DNA of 14,184 bases from positions 1-14,184 of the forward strand of contig CAMLHI010000031.1 in NCBI GenBank assembly GCA_946479705.1, read 5' to 3'. Positions 1 through 6,216 of this stretch are shown one piece after another. The first letter of the stretch is position 1, and each line of letters opens with the position of its first letter. The notes under the pieces were generated by a model, which was not told the DNA's origin, did no database searches, and saw only the letters and a list, made by a program, of their open reading frames with translations. The position numbers were made by a program, and so were the translations under genes. Source of the stretch: an uncultured Oxalobacteraceae bacterium (GTDB taxonomy: Bacteria > Pseudomonadota > Gammaproteobacteria > Burkholderiales > Burkholderiaceae).

Positions 1-197
1 AGGTCGACGACCGCGCCGCCCGGGAAGGCATCAGCAACGAGCAGGCCAAGAAAGCCTTGCTGATGGAAAAACAGCCCTCTGGGGAATTCGTCACGCCGGA
101 AGAACTGGGCGCGCTGGCGCTGTTCCTGTGCAGCCCGGCCGGCAACCAGGTGCGCGGCGTGGCCTGGAATATGGATGGCGGCTGGGCGGCCCAGTAA
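1..197 (+). CDS. bdhA: 3-hydroxybutyrate dehydrogenase, 3' end (partial)
   Basis: This is the C-terminal end of a short-chain dehydrogenase/reductase; the frame is open from base 3 and stops with TAA at 195-197, giving about 64 visible residues. The visible tail reads KQPSGEFVTPEELGALALFL and closes with RGVAWNMDGGWAAQ, a combination characteristic of bacterial D-3-hydroxybutyrate dehydrogenase. That cytoplasmic enzyme interconverts 3-hydroxybutyrate and acetoacetate with NAD in polyhydroxybutyrate and ketone-body metabolism. The nucleotide-binding glycine motif and the Ser-Tyr-Lys catalytic residues lie upstream of the window. The family assignment is firm; the exact substrate is inferred from the tail alone. 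The gene runs in the same direction as dctA, about 210 bases away. Confidence 0.85.
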   Translation, partial: VDDRAAREGISNEQAKKALLMEKQPSGEFVTPEELGALALFLCSPAGNQVRGVAWNMDGGWAAQ

Positions 198-213
198 CAA
201 GACACTCCCCCTT

Positions 214-231
214 CCGCTCGACAAGGAGCGG
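214..231 (+). terminator. Weak hairpin after bdhA, possible terminator
   Basis: A perfect 6-bp inverted repeat, CCGCTC and GAGCGG around a 6-base loop, lies 17 bases after the bdhA stop. No T-run follows, so it would be an atypical intrinsic terminator or merely a 3'-end stabilising hairpin. The call rests on position and symmetry only. Confidence 0.25.
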
Positions 232-396
232 CTCGGCGGACGTGCCCACGCGCGCCGGGGGCCGCACACAATTGCATCCAGTCAACTTCAGCAGCGATAC
301 CCCCTCGCGCCGGCATACCGGAACCAGCTAACTAGGGAAAACCACAATAGCGCGCGCCTTGCAAGGAAGGCATCATGGCACCATACCAACTCAATT

Positions 397-401
397 GGGA
401 G
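397..401 (+). promoter_or_regulatory. Ribosome binding site deciding the dctA start
   Basis: GGGAG sits 6 bases before the ATG at 408, from which the protein begins MKKPFYK, the usual DctA N-terminus. A second ATG at 375 is in frame and has a purine-rich AAGGAAGG at 363-370, which overlaps the 10-bp palindrome CCTTGCAAGG at 357-366. Using 375 would add 11 residues not typical of the family, so 408 is preferred. Confidence 0.55.
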
Positions 402-407
402 ACCGCC

Positions 408-1721
408 ATGAAAAAACCGTTCTATAAAATCCTGTACGTACAGGTTCTGTTTGCCATTTTGTGCGGCGTCCTGCTGGGGGTCTTCTATCCCAAGCTGGGC
501 GTGGAGATGAAGCCGCTCGGCGATGGCTTCATTAAGCTGATCAAGATGATCATCGCTCCCGTCATCTTCTGCACCGTGGTGGCGGGCATAGCCGGCATGC
601 AGGACATGAAGAAGATCGGCCGCGTAGGCGGCAAGGCGCTGCTGTACTTCGAAGTCGTATCGACCTTCGCGCTGGCCATCGGCCTGATCGTGGCCAATGT
701 GATCCGTCCGGGCGACGGCTTCAACGCCGACCCGGCCCACCTGGACGCCAAGTCGATCGCCGAATTCACCACCAAGGCGAAGGCGCAGACGACCACCGAC
801 TTCATCATGAACATCATCCCCAACACGTTTGTGGATGCCTTCGCCAAGGGCGACATCCTGCAAGTGCTGCTGCTCGCGATCCTGTTCGGTTTCGCCCTGT
901 CGCTGCTGGGCGAGCGCGGCAAACCCGTCACCAAGCTGATCGACGAAGTCTCGCACGTAATTTTCGGCATTGTCGGCATCGTAATGAAGGTCGCCCCGAT
1001 CGGTGCGTTCGGCGCCATGGCCTTCACCATCGGCAAGTTCGGCCTGGCTTCGCTGCTGCCGCTGGCCAAGCTGATGGGTTCTTTCTACCTGACCTGCGGC
1101 CTGTTCGTGTTCATCGTGCTGGGTATCATTGCCCGCCTGACCGGCTTCTCGATCTTCCGCTTCATTTCCTACATCAAGGAAGAACTGCTGATCGTGCTGG
1201 GCACGAGCTCCTCGGAAAGCGCCCTGCCGGCCCTGATGCGCAAGCTGGAAAAGCTGGGCTGCTCCAAGTCCGTGGTCGGCCTGGTGGTCCCAACCGGCTA
1301 CTCGTTCAACCTGGACGGCACCAACATCTACATGACCATGGCCGCCCTGTTCGTGGCGCAAGCCTGCAATGTCGACCTGACCTTCGGCCAGCAACTCACC
1401 ATCCTCGGCGTGGCGATGCTCACTTCCAAGGGCGCCTCGGGCATCACCGGCGCCGGTTTCATCACCCTGGCCGCGACCCTGGCCGTGGTGCCGACCGTGC
1501 CGGTGGCCGGCATGGCGCTGATCCTGGGCATCGACCGCTTCATGAGCGAATGCCGCGCCCTGACCAACTTCATCGGCAACGGCGTGGCCACGGTGGTGGT
1601 GTCGAAGTGGGAAAACGAACTGGACCACGACCAGCTGGCGCGCGAACTGAAGTCGCCCACCCATCTGGAAGACGACCGCGAACTGTTCCCGGAACGCCAG
1701 GGGACCAAGCAGGCGGCCTGA
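408..1721 (+). CDS. dctA: C4-dicarboxylate/proton (cation) symporter DctA
   Basis: DctA is an inner-membrane secondary carrier that takes up succinate, fumarate and malate (and often aspartate or orotate) with protons or sodium. The 437-residue product is of normal length for the DAACS/SLC1 family. Family signatures are in order: the serine-rich re-entrant loop [18 protein letters not shown] near residues 267-284, the GYSFNLDGT substrate/cation site near 297-305, the second hairpin [11 protein letters not shown] near 340-350, and [16 protein letters not shown] near 376-391. Several hydrophobic membrane helices fill the rest, and the tail after residue 400 is hydrophilic and cytoplasmic. The ATG at 408 is chosen for its Shine-Dalgarno and family-like N-terminus; an in-frame ATG at 375 is possible. 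The gene appears to be a single transcription unit with a strong hairpin about 60 bases downstream. No sigma-54 promoter was recognisable upstream. Confidence 0.95.
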   Translation: MKKPFYKILYVQVLFAILCGVLLGVFYPKLGVEMKPLGDGFIKLIKMIIAPVIFCTVVAGIAGMQDMKKIGRVGGKALLYFEVVSTFALAIGLIVANVIRPGDGFNADPAHLDAKSIAEFTTKAKAQTTTDFIMNIIPNTFVDAFAKGDILQVLLLAILFGFALSLLGERGKPVTKLIDEVSHVIFGIVGIVMKVAPIGAFGAMAFTIGKFGLASLLPLAKLMGSFYLTCGLFVFIVLGIIARLTGFSIFRFISYIKEELLIVLGTSSSESALPALMRKLEKLGCSKSVVGLVVPTGYSFNLDGTNIYMTMAALFVAQACNVDLTFGQQLTILGVAMLTSKGASGITGAGFITLAATLAVVPTVPVAGMALILGIDRFMSECRALTNFIGNGVATVVVSKWENELDHDQLARELKSPTHLEDDRELFPERQGTKQAA

Positions 1722-1781
1722 ACGTCCTGACTTGATTCTCTAAGTCGCACCATCCGGCCGCAATCGCCGGAACCCGCGATC

Positions 1782-1813
1782 GGCCGCCGCCTCCTTTTCA
1801 GGACGCGGCGGCC
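1782..1813 (+). terminator. Strong hairpin downstream of dctA, likely terminator
   Basis: GGCCGCCGC (1782-1790) and GCGGCGGCC (1805-1813) form a perfect 9-bp stem. Inside it, after one C/C mismatch, TCCT and AGGA add four more pairs around a TTTC loop. It lies about 60 bases after the dctA stop. There is no clear T-tract after the stem, so it may act as a Rho-associated or transcript-stabilising hairpin rather than a classic intrinsic terminator. Confidence 0.5.
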
Positions 1814-1914
1814 AGTCCATTCGCCGCTGGCAACCTCCCCACTCATTTCCCCACAGGTCTGATCTAGCTGCGGCCCGATCAACCGGGTTTGCAGCGATGC
1901 CACGTTTGCGTCGC

Positions 1915-1948
1915 GCGCTGCGACGAGAATCGACGAGACTTGCAGCGC
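1915..1948. repeat. Inverted repeat enclosing two direct repeats
   Basis: The outer arms GCGCTGC (1915-1921) and GCAGCGC (1942-1948) are perfect reverse complements. Between them CGACGAGA occurs twice, at 1921-1928 and 1931-1938, with a 10-base period, one helical turn. The layout resembles a protein-binding site more than a terminator because the loop is long and no T-run follows. It lies about 300 bases upstream of the first PAAR gene. Its function is unknown. Confidence 0.4.
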
Positions 1949-1954
1949 TTGTGT

Positions 1955-1969
1955 CGATGCGCAGCATCG
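1955..1969. repeat. Small palindrome
   Basis: CGATGC (1955-1960) and GCATCG (1964-1969) form a perfect 6-bp inverted repeat with a 3-base spacer, just downstream of the nested repeat. It could be an operator half-pair or chance in GC-rich DNA. Confidence 0.25.
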
Positions 1970-2108
1970 CTCAACCATCGGTCTGCTGGCAACCCTTCAC
2001 TCTGTAGAACAGGCGCGAACTGCACCGGGAGAGCGCAAATTCACCTGCGCACGCACGCTTCATCCGAGAGGCATAAATAGTGTTTGTGCAACCTTGCCGT
2101 TTAATTCA

Positions 2109-2117
2109 TGCGATAAT
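2109..2117 (+). promoter_or_regulatory. Possible extended -10 promoter for the T6SS cassette
   Basis: TGC followed by GATAAT (2112-2117) matches an extended -10 element and sits in the most AT-rich spot of the gap. No good -35 box lies at 16-18 bases; TTGCCG at 2094-2099 is too close. Transcription from here would give a leader of about 120 bases before the ATG at 2247. This is a weak motif-only call. Confidence 0.3.
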
Positions 2118-2246
2118 TTTTAAATGCCCCATCACGCCGCGCAATGGTGCCAGCTACGCGCGCGTCGACGAGTTTCGACTGCACGAATATCGGCGTGTTC
2201 GCGGCACCGGGTACGACAGTTTTTCCAACAACGAACGGAGGGAACG

Positions 2247-2663
2247 ATGGATTACTTTGAAGCAGAGGGTCAACGTATGGCCGCCGAATTCATGGCCAAA
2301 CAGGCCGCGCGTCCGGTCATGCGACGGTACCCGGCCGCCACCGAAAGCTCAACCACGGAGCGCGGCGGCACGATCATCTCCACAAGCCCGTACCGCACAA
2401 GAGGCGGACGTGTCGCGCTGGTGGGCGACGTCGTACGCTATCCCGATGGCAGCGAAACGCGCATCGTTTCAGGCGCGGGCGCTTCTGTAGTCTACGATGG
2501 CCGCCCGATGGCCGTGGTCGGCAGCGAACTGGAGAACGGTGACTGTATTAACGGTCCGGTGCACAATGGGATTGTCATCGTCCAATATGCCGACGAAGCA
2601 CCCATTGCAGGCCTGCTCGATCGCGCCTTTGTCCCCGCGTCTTCTCAAGGTGGCCTTGCATGA
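2247..2663 (+). CDS. PAAR-like T6SS spike protein with N-terminal extension
   Basis: This 138-residue protein has a PAAR-like core at about residues 52-115: VALVGDVVRYPDGSETRIVSG followed by the DGRPMAVVGSELENGDC segment. PAAR proteins form a small beta-cone that caps the VgrG spike and helps carry effectors. About 50 residues precede the core, helical and Met/Ala/Arg-rich at first, then Ser/Thr-rich, which is longer than in a minimal PAAR protein. Only one cysteine (Cys100) is present, so the usual zinc-binding set is incomplete. The ATG at 2247 is preceded by a strong GGAGGG (2237-2242), which decides the start against longer in-frame possibilities. The stop overlaps the next start (ATGA, 2660-2663), indicating translational coupling. 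The PAAR assignment is by motif; a related beta-structured adaptor cannot be excluded. Confidence 0.7.
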   Translation: MDYFEAEGQRMAAEFMAKQAARPVMRRYPAATESSTTERGGTIISTSPYRTRGGRVALVGDVVRYPDGSETRIVSGAGASVVYDGRPMAVVGSELENGDCINGPVHNGIVIVQYADEAPIAGLLDRAFVPASSQGGLA

Positions 2664-3076
2664 GCCGGCCGTTCGTTGTCATGGGCGACAGGACCAGCCA
2701 CGGAGGCACGGTCATCACCGCCGATTTCACGTGCGACATCAATGGCAAGTACATGGCACGCGTTCGCGACATGGTCGTCTGCCCCAAATGCAAGGGTATT
2801 TTCGCGATCAACTCCGGTGCGGACGACATGGTCGATGGTGAAGGACGCGGCTATGCACGCCATCTGGACACCACCGACTGCGGGGCGCGGCTGATCTCGG
2901 GCCAAATCACGACAACCTGGTCCGACCAGTCCTCGCTGGGCGATCCGGCGGCTGAGGCCATCGCCGATGCCGAGACCGCCGCATCGGCGATCGCGGCCCC
3001 GACAGATTCGGGCATTTGCCTTGCCTGCCTGCGCAAGGCGGCACATTTCGGCAGCCCCATGGTCATCAGGGAATGA
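2660..3076 (+). CDS. PAAR domain protein (T6SS spike tip)
   Basis: The 138-residue product begins with a classical PAAR domain, residues 1 to about 90: GDRTSHGGTVI, then CDINGKYMARVRD, then VVCPKCKG, and the closing RHLDTTDCGARLISGQ. The cysteines at 25, 41, 44 and 74 and the histidine in RHLD are plausible metal ligands. An Ala-rich linker (about 96-115) leads to a short C-terminal segment with a CLAC pair (120-123), seen as a tail on other T6SS PAAR proteins. The protein should sharpen the VgrG tip and connect to the toxin through the downstream chaperone. It overlaps the preceding gene by ATGA and is followed within a few bases by the DUF4123 gene, so it is in the same translational unit. 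It carries no fused toxin domain. Confidence 0.85.
   Translation: MSRPFVVMGDRTSHGGTVITADFTCDINGKYMARVRDMVVCPKCKGIFAINSGADDMVDGEGRGYARHLDTTDCGARLISGQITTTWSDQSSLGDPAAEAIADAETAASAIAAPTDSGICLACLRKAAHFGSPMVIRE
3068..3072 (+). promoter_or_regulatory. Ribosome binding site for the DUF4123 gene
   Basis: AGGGA ends at 3072. It leaves no spacer before the ATG at 3073 but an ideal 6-base spacer before the in-frame ATG at 3079. This favours 3079 as the start; 3073 would add two residues (Met-Thr) and overlap the upstream stop as ATGA. Confidence 0.5.
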
Positions 3077-3078
3077 CT

Positions 3079-3582
3079 ATGCTCGATGTCCAATCCCGAT
3101 GGCGGGCGCTTCAAGTGGCCATGCCCGAGCTGCGCCTGTACGCTCTGGTCGACGGGGTACAGTACCAGACCCACCTCGGCAAACGGCCACGGCCGTGCGG
3201 CGGGCAGTTCGCCTTGTTCGCGGGTACGCCGGATGCTTTGCTTGCGCATGCGGGGCCGTGGCTGATCGATGCCACCGACGCCGACGAAGCTGTTCGCGCC
3301 GAACTTGCCACGCTCGAATCCACAGCGCCCGCACTCATCTGGCTGATCGCCGCGCAGGAGCTGACCGGCCTTGGGCAGCTTTTGCAGCTACGACTCGACA
3401 TCAGGCTTCCGGACGGACGCGGCGCCTTGCTTCGCTTCTGGGACCCACGCGTCCTGATTACTTTGGTCGATACCCTTGACGGACAACAGCGCGAGGATTT
3501 CTTTGGCTACGTTCACGAATGGCATTTCCTGCACGAAGGCCAGCGCATTGGGATCGGGAGGCAGCATGCTGACGCTCAGTGA
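3079..3582 (+). CDS. DUF4123 T6SS effector chaperone/adaptor (TecT-like)
   Basis: The product, about 167 residues, matches the DUF4123 pattern: LYALVDG near the N-terminus, GPWLID, ALIWLIAAQELTGLGQLLQL in the middle, and DGRGALLRFWDPRVL toward the end. DUF4123 proteins are cytoplasmic adaptors that bind an effector and hand it to its cognate VgrG or PAAR protein. The order PAAR - DUF4123 - small protein - Tox-REase-5 - Imm52 parallels P. aeruginosa PAAR4-TecT-coTecT-TseT-TsiT, so this is probably the loader for the nuclease encoded two genes downstream. It has only the single conserved domain, without the long C-terminal extension found in many DUF4123 proteins. The start is set at 3079 by Shine-Dalgarno spacing. 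Its 3' end overlaps the next gene by 17 bases. Confidence 0.85.
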   Translation: MLDVQSRWRALQVAMPELRLYALVDGVQYQTHLGKRPRPCGGQFALFAGTPDALLAHAGPWLIDATDADEAVRAELATLESTAPALIWLIAAQELTGLGQLLQLRLDIRLPDGRGALLRFWDPRVLITLVDTLDGQQREDFFGYVHEWHFLHEGQRIGIGRQHADAQ

Positions 3583-3919
3583 AGCCCAGTGGCAACTCCT
3601 TCAGGACGGCGAAACGCGCCAGTTCGTGGCCGCCGTATGCGACGAATTCCTGAGCACGCGACCTGACATGCTGGAGCGTCCCGGCCGGGAGGTCGTTCTG
3701 AAGCGGATGGGCGATGCACGCGATTATGCCGCGCGCACTGGCTTCATCAGCACGCCGCATATCGTCCGGTTAATGTACCTGTCGGCAGACGCGCCGCGCA
3801 TTCATGACGATCCGGTGGTGGACGGCTACCTGCGCAAGCCAGGTGCAACCGTGGAACAGCGGCTCGACGATCTCGATGCCGTATTGCGCCACCAACTGAA
3901 GGAAGGAAATAACGAATGA
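3566..3919 (+). CDS. Small T6SS co-chaperone-like protein
   Basis: A 117-residue soluble, probably mainly helical protein with no signal peptide or membrane segment. The N-terminus LTLSEAQWQLL, the middle ARDYAARTGFISTPHIVRLMYLSADAP and the end LRKPGATVEQRLDDLDAVLRHQL resemble the small proteins commonly encoded between DUF4123 and toxin genes. In P. aeruginosa the equivalent position holds co-TecT, which acts with TecT to deliver TseT. The co-chaperone role is therefore inferred from position and flavour, not from a catalytic motif. The ATG at 3566 has GGGAGG at 3556-3561 and starts inside the upstream gene, a 17-base overlap; its stop overlaps the toxin start as ATGA (3916-3919). Coupled translation would fix its ratio to chaperone and toxin. 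Confidence 0.7.
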   Translation: MLTLSEAQWQLLQDGETRQFVAAVCDEFLSTRPDMLERPGREVVLKRMGDARDYAARTGFISTPHIVRLMYLSADAPRIHDDPVVDGYLRKPGATVEQRLDDLDAVLRHQLKEGNNE

Positions 3920-4518
3920 CCGCCGTAGCAATTCCTCTCATTGAAGCCGTCGGTGCGCGCGTTCTGGCCGCCTTGGGCATTGGCGTGCTTGCCGGAGCCG
4001 CTAGCGACGCTGCCAAAGAGCAGGCACGCCGGCGCCAGGCGGCATCGGACAGCGCAAAGTCCGCGCCCATCGCGCGCACGGAAACGGCGGCACAGACACG
4101 CAACAAATGCAAGGAGTGCCCGCCCGATACAGGCACGCTCAAAGCGCGCACCTTCGCCGAACGCAAGCCCTGGGTAGACTATCAAGCGCGCGTCGGCGGA
4201 ATGGCGAACGGCCCGACATTCATCATGGAGTGGGTATTCAACGGCAGGGAGTTTGATGGTTTTGTCTCCGCCGAATGCCTGCTGAAGGAAGCCAAGGGCG
4301 GGTATGACAGGTTTTTCGATGAATGGGGCCGGCCGAAAAGGTGGTGGGTCTACCAGGTTGACGATTTGATTGCCCAAATAAGTCGCCAGAGCGCGGACGC
4401 AATGCCAAGACCGCCCATTCGCCTGGAATGGTTCTGGCAGGAACCGCTCAGCTACCGTTATTTTTCACGAATCCTTGGCAATGTCGCGCCCGACGTGCCA
4501 CATCACTATTTCCCATGA
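3916..4518 (+). CDS. T6SS nuclease effector, Tox-REase-5 domain (TseT-like)
   Basis: This 200-residue protein is a predicted antibacterial nuclease toxin. Residues 4-30 are hydrophobic and Ala/Gly-rich, followed by a charged Ala/Lys/Arg linker to about residue 62 and a CKEC pair (65-68). The C-terminal half is a Tox-REase-5 (restriction endonuclease-like) domain: FIMEWVFNGREFDGF (102-116), then LLKEAKGGYDRFF (122-134), and a Trp-rich RLEWFWQEPLSYRYF tail. Asp114 with Glu125-x-Lys127 fits a PD-(D/E)xK metal-dependent nuclease centre. It should act on nucleic acid in the target cytoplasm after delivery by the PAAR spike and the two upstream adaptors. It overlaps its neighbours by ATGA on both sides, so the toxin is made together with immunity. 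It is a stand-alone toxin, not fused to PAAR or VgrG. The family call is strong; DNA as substrate is inferred. Confidence 0.88.
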   Translation: MTAVAIPLIEAVGARVLAALGIGVLAGAASDAAKEQARRRQAASDSAKSAPIARTETAAQTRNKCKECPPDTGTLKARTFAERKPWVDYQARVGGMANGPTFIMEWVFNGREFDGFVSAECLLKEAKGGYDRFFDEWGRPKRWWVYQVDDLIAQISRQSADAMPRPPIRLEWFWQEPLSYRYFSRILGNVAPDVPHHYFP

Positions 4519-5258
4519 CTAAGACACCTCCCCTCAGTATCATGTTCCGGGCGCATTTCAAAATCGACCTGGGGAACCCGCCAACGCTTGACGATGATCT
4601 CTCAAGGCTGTTCGAACTTCGTCAGCACCTCCGCCAGCTTTCGCCAAAGCTGGCCGAATGGTTCCTGGGTGGCAAGACCAAAGAACTGGCTTACCTATAC
4701 CCGGCCTTCGACGAAAGCGGCCCGACAACCGCGATTGCATCCGTCCTGCGCGAGCGGTACCGCAAAAGAAAGGACAGCATTATTACTCGCCCGATTGGCA
4801 TTTGGAACGGTGAAGAAGGCGTTGAAGGCGCAACGATGGGACAAGTCTATCGGGAAGTCCAGGCGCCAAGTCTGGTCCACTTTGAAACCGAGCTCGTGGA
4901 CTTTCTTGAATATCAAAAGGTACTGAGCACGACGCTCAAGATGGTCGATATCTGGAATCCGCTGTTTGTCTCTGTGGAGCCGACGTTCTATGAGCCAGTG
5001 TTCAAGGACAGGCCAGGTGTCGGCTGGATGGTCTACCTGCCTCAATTACTGAACCTCCAGCAGGTTCCGGAAGCCCGCGCCCTCGTGCCTGTCATGGGCA
5101 AAGACGCCAAGGGCAAAGCGAAGCAGATCGGAACGGTCATCGTCAGCGTGACGGACGCGCCGTTCTCCGACCTGAACCCCGAGCACGTCCGCATCGCCAA
5201 CGCCATCGAAATTCGTTTGGTCGATCAAGACTTACTGCCACGTTACGCCAACATGTGA
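4515..5258 (+). CDS. Imm52 immunity protein, copy 1 (TsiT-like)
   Basis: The 247-residue product follows the toxin directly and matches the Imm52 family, which pairs with Tox-REase-5 toxins. It is expected to bind and inhibit the nuclease in the cytoplasm; there is no signal peptide. Visible features include SIMFRAHFKIDL at the N-terminus, a charged variable region around residues 50-135, and the block VDIWNPLFVSVEPTFYEP near 143-160 followed by a C-terminal beta-rich part ending near the IEIRLVDQDLL segment. The ATG at 4515 overlaps the toxin stop (ATGA) and lacks its own clear Shine-Dalgarno, so translation likely depends on toxin translation. Hand alignment with the second copy gives about 84% identity (about 40 differences in 247 positions) plus one single-residue gap. 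Confidence 0.85.
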   Translation: MTKTPPLSIMFRAHFKIDLGNPPTLDDDLSRLFELRQHLRQLSPKLAEWFLGGKTKELAYLYPAFDESGPTTAIASVLRERYRKRKDSIITRPIGIWNGEEGVEGATMGQVYREVQAPSLVHFETELVDFLEYQKVLSTTLKMVDIWNPLFVSVEPTFYEPVFKDRPGVGWMVYLPQLLNLQQVPEARALVPVMGKDAKGKAKQIGTVIVSVTDAPFSDLNPEHVRIANAIEIRLVDQDLLPRYANM

Positions 5259-5339
5259 CAGTCGCGGCTCACTCGCATCTAGAACTAGTATCCGGGACAA
5301 ATTTCAACACGGAATGACAACGCATGCTGCACAGGTATC
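4515..5339 (+). repeat. Tandem repeat unit 1: immunity gene plus 3' flank
   Basis: Unit 1 comprises the first Imm52 gene and the 81 bases after its stop. The 81-base flank aligns without gaps to the flank of unit 2, with 64 of 81 positions identical by hand count. Similarity stops just after the shared CTGCACAGGTATC in both copies. Confidence 0.75.
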
Positions 5340-5355
5340 ATCATTTCTCAGAGAG

Positions 5356-5372
5356 CTTGATCGTGTCGCGCC
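5356..5372 (+). repeat. Possible remnant of the toxin 3' end ahead of immunity copy 2
   Basis: CTTG, four variable bases, then TGTCGCGCC occurs here and also within the end of the toxin gene at 4474-4490. The distance to the following immunity ATG is 16 bases here and 24 bases behind the toxin. The match (13 of 17 bases) is short but sits in the equivalent position, suggesting the second unit was copied or imported together with a toxin tail that has since decayed. Chance is not excluded. Confidence 0.35.
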
Positions 5373-5388
5373 TATCCCATAGCATCGC

Positions 5389-6135
5389 ATGACGAAGAAG
5401 ACACCTCCTCTCAGCATCATGTTCCGGGCGCACTTTAAAATCGACCTGGCTAGCCCGCCAACACTCGACGACGATCTCGCCAAGCTGTTCGAGTTTCGCC
5501 AACACCTACGACAGTTGTCCCCGAAACTGGCCGAATGGTTCCTTGGCGGCGATACCAAAGAACAGGCTTTCCTCTACGCCGCCTTCGACGAGAGCGGGCC
5601 AACCACCGCGATTGCAGCTGTGCTACGAGAGAAATACCGCAACAAGCAGTCCAGCATTATCTCTCGGCCAATCGGGCTGTGGAACGGTGAAAAAGGCGCA
5701 ATGGGTGCCACGATGGGCCAGCTTTACAGGGAGGTAAAAAATCCTAGTTTGGTAGACTTTGATACCCGGGTCGTGGATTTCCTTGAATATCCCAAGGTAC
5801 TGAGCACGACGCTCAAGATGGTCGACATCTGGAATCCGCTGTTTGTTTCCGTGGAGCCGACTTTCTACGAGCCAGTTTTCAAGGATAGGCCAGGTGTCGG
5901 CTGGATGCTCTACCTGCCCCAAGTGCTGACCATCCAGCAGGTGCCAGAAGCGCGCGCCCTCGTCCCGGTCATGGGCAGGGACGCCAAGGGCAAACCGAAG
6001 CAGACGGGCACCGTGATCGTCAGCGTGACGGCCGCCCCATTCTCCGACCTTAACCCCGAACACGTCCGCATCGCCAATGCCATCGAAATTCGCCTGGCAG
6101 ATCAAGACTTGCTGCCGCGTTTCGCCGACTTGTGA
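5389..6135 (+). CDS. Imm52 immunity protein, copy 2 (paralogue)
   Basis: This 248-residue protein is a close paralogue of the preceding immunity protein, starting MTKKTPPLSIMFRAHF with one extra lysine. A run of 36 residues beginning LSTTLKMVD and ending PGVGWM is identical in the two copies, and its codon differences are all silent. Differences concentrate in the first 135 residues (28 of about 40), for example KTKELAYLYP against DTKEQAFLYA. The second copy probably protects against a variant of the same toxin family, or is a dosage duplicate. It is 130 bases away from copy 1 and has no cognate toxin of its own. No Shine-Dalgarno is visible directly before the ATG at 5389, so it may be weakly translated or start differently. 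The frame is intact. Confidence 0.83.
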   Translation: MTKKTPPLSIMFRAHFKIDLASPPTLDDDLAKLFEFRQHLRQLSPKLAEWFLGGDTKEQAFLYAAFDESGPTTAIAAVLREKYRNKQSSIISRPIGLWNGEKGAMGATMGQLYREVKNPSLVDFDTRVVDFLEYPKVLSTTLKMVDIWNPLFVSVEPTFYEPVFKDRPGVGWMLYLPQVLTIQQVPEARALVPVMGRDAKGKPKQTGTVIVSVTAAPFSDLNPEHVRIANAIEIRLADQDLLPRFADL

Positions 6136-6216
6136 GAGTCGCGCCTCGCTCGCATCAAGGACTGGTAACCGGGGCAACGTTGATCGCAGAATGACAAGGA
6201 ATACTGCACAGGTATC
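5389..6216 (+). repeat. Tandem repeat unit 2: immunity gene plus 3' flank
   Basis: Unit 2 comprises the second Imm52 gene and the 81 bases after its stop, ending at the shared GGTATC. Beyond this point the two copies are unrelated: unit 1 leads into the spacer before copy 2, and unit 2 leads into coding-like DNA at 6217-6300. Confidence 0.75.

Larger units (their letters stand above)
1722..2246. other. 525-base intergenic region between dctA and the T6SS cassette
   Basis: I see no convincing gene here. The short open frames have Arg/Cys-rich, low-complexity translations and no Shine-Dalgarno. The stretch contains a strong hairpin near the dctA end (1782-1813), a nested inverted/direct repeat (1915-1948), a small palindrome (1955-1969) and an AT-rich promoter-like element near 2109-2117. 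Composition shifts from GC-rich to locally AT-rich around 2070-2125. The left boundary of the acquired cassette probably lies somewhere inside this gap. Confidence 0.7.

Noticed and set aside
260..370. Possible sigma-54 promoter for dctA
   Set aside because: The GG and GC elements near 262-278 are separated by 12 rather than 10 bases, and no other pair in the gap fits the -24/-12 spacing.
288..1664. Long minus-strand open frame opposite dctA
   Set aside because: It is the antisense shadow of dctA, with His/Gln/Asp-rich content and no plausible start signal.
1889..2080. Small plus-strand open frame in the dctA-PAAR gap
   Set aside because: It has no Shine-Dalgarno, an Arg/Cys-rich translation and no resemblance to known small proteins; it also covers the nested repeats.
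2094..2117. Classical -35/-10 promoter TTGCCG ... GATAAT
   Set aside because: The spacer is only 12 bases, too short for sigma-70, so only the extended -10 reading was kept at low confidence.
5278..5289. TCTAGAACTAGT, identical to a common cloning-vector polylinker piece
   Set aside because: It aligns base for base with the flank of the second immunity copy with ordinary substitutions, and no further vector sequence adjoins it, so it is natural sequence.
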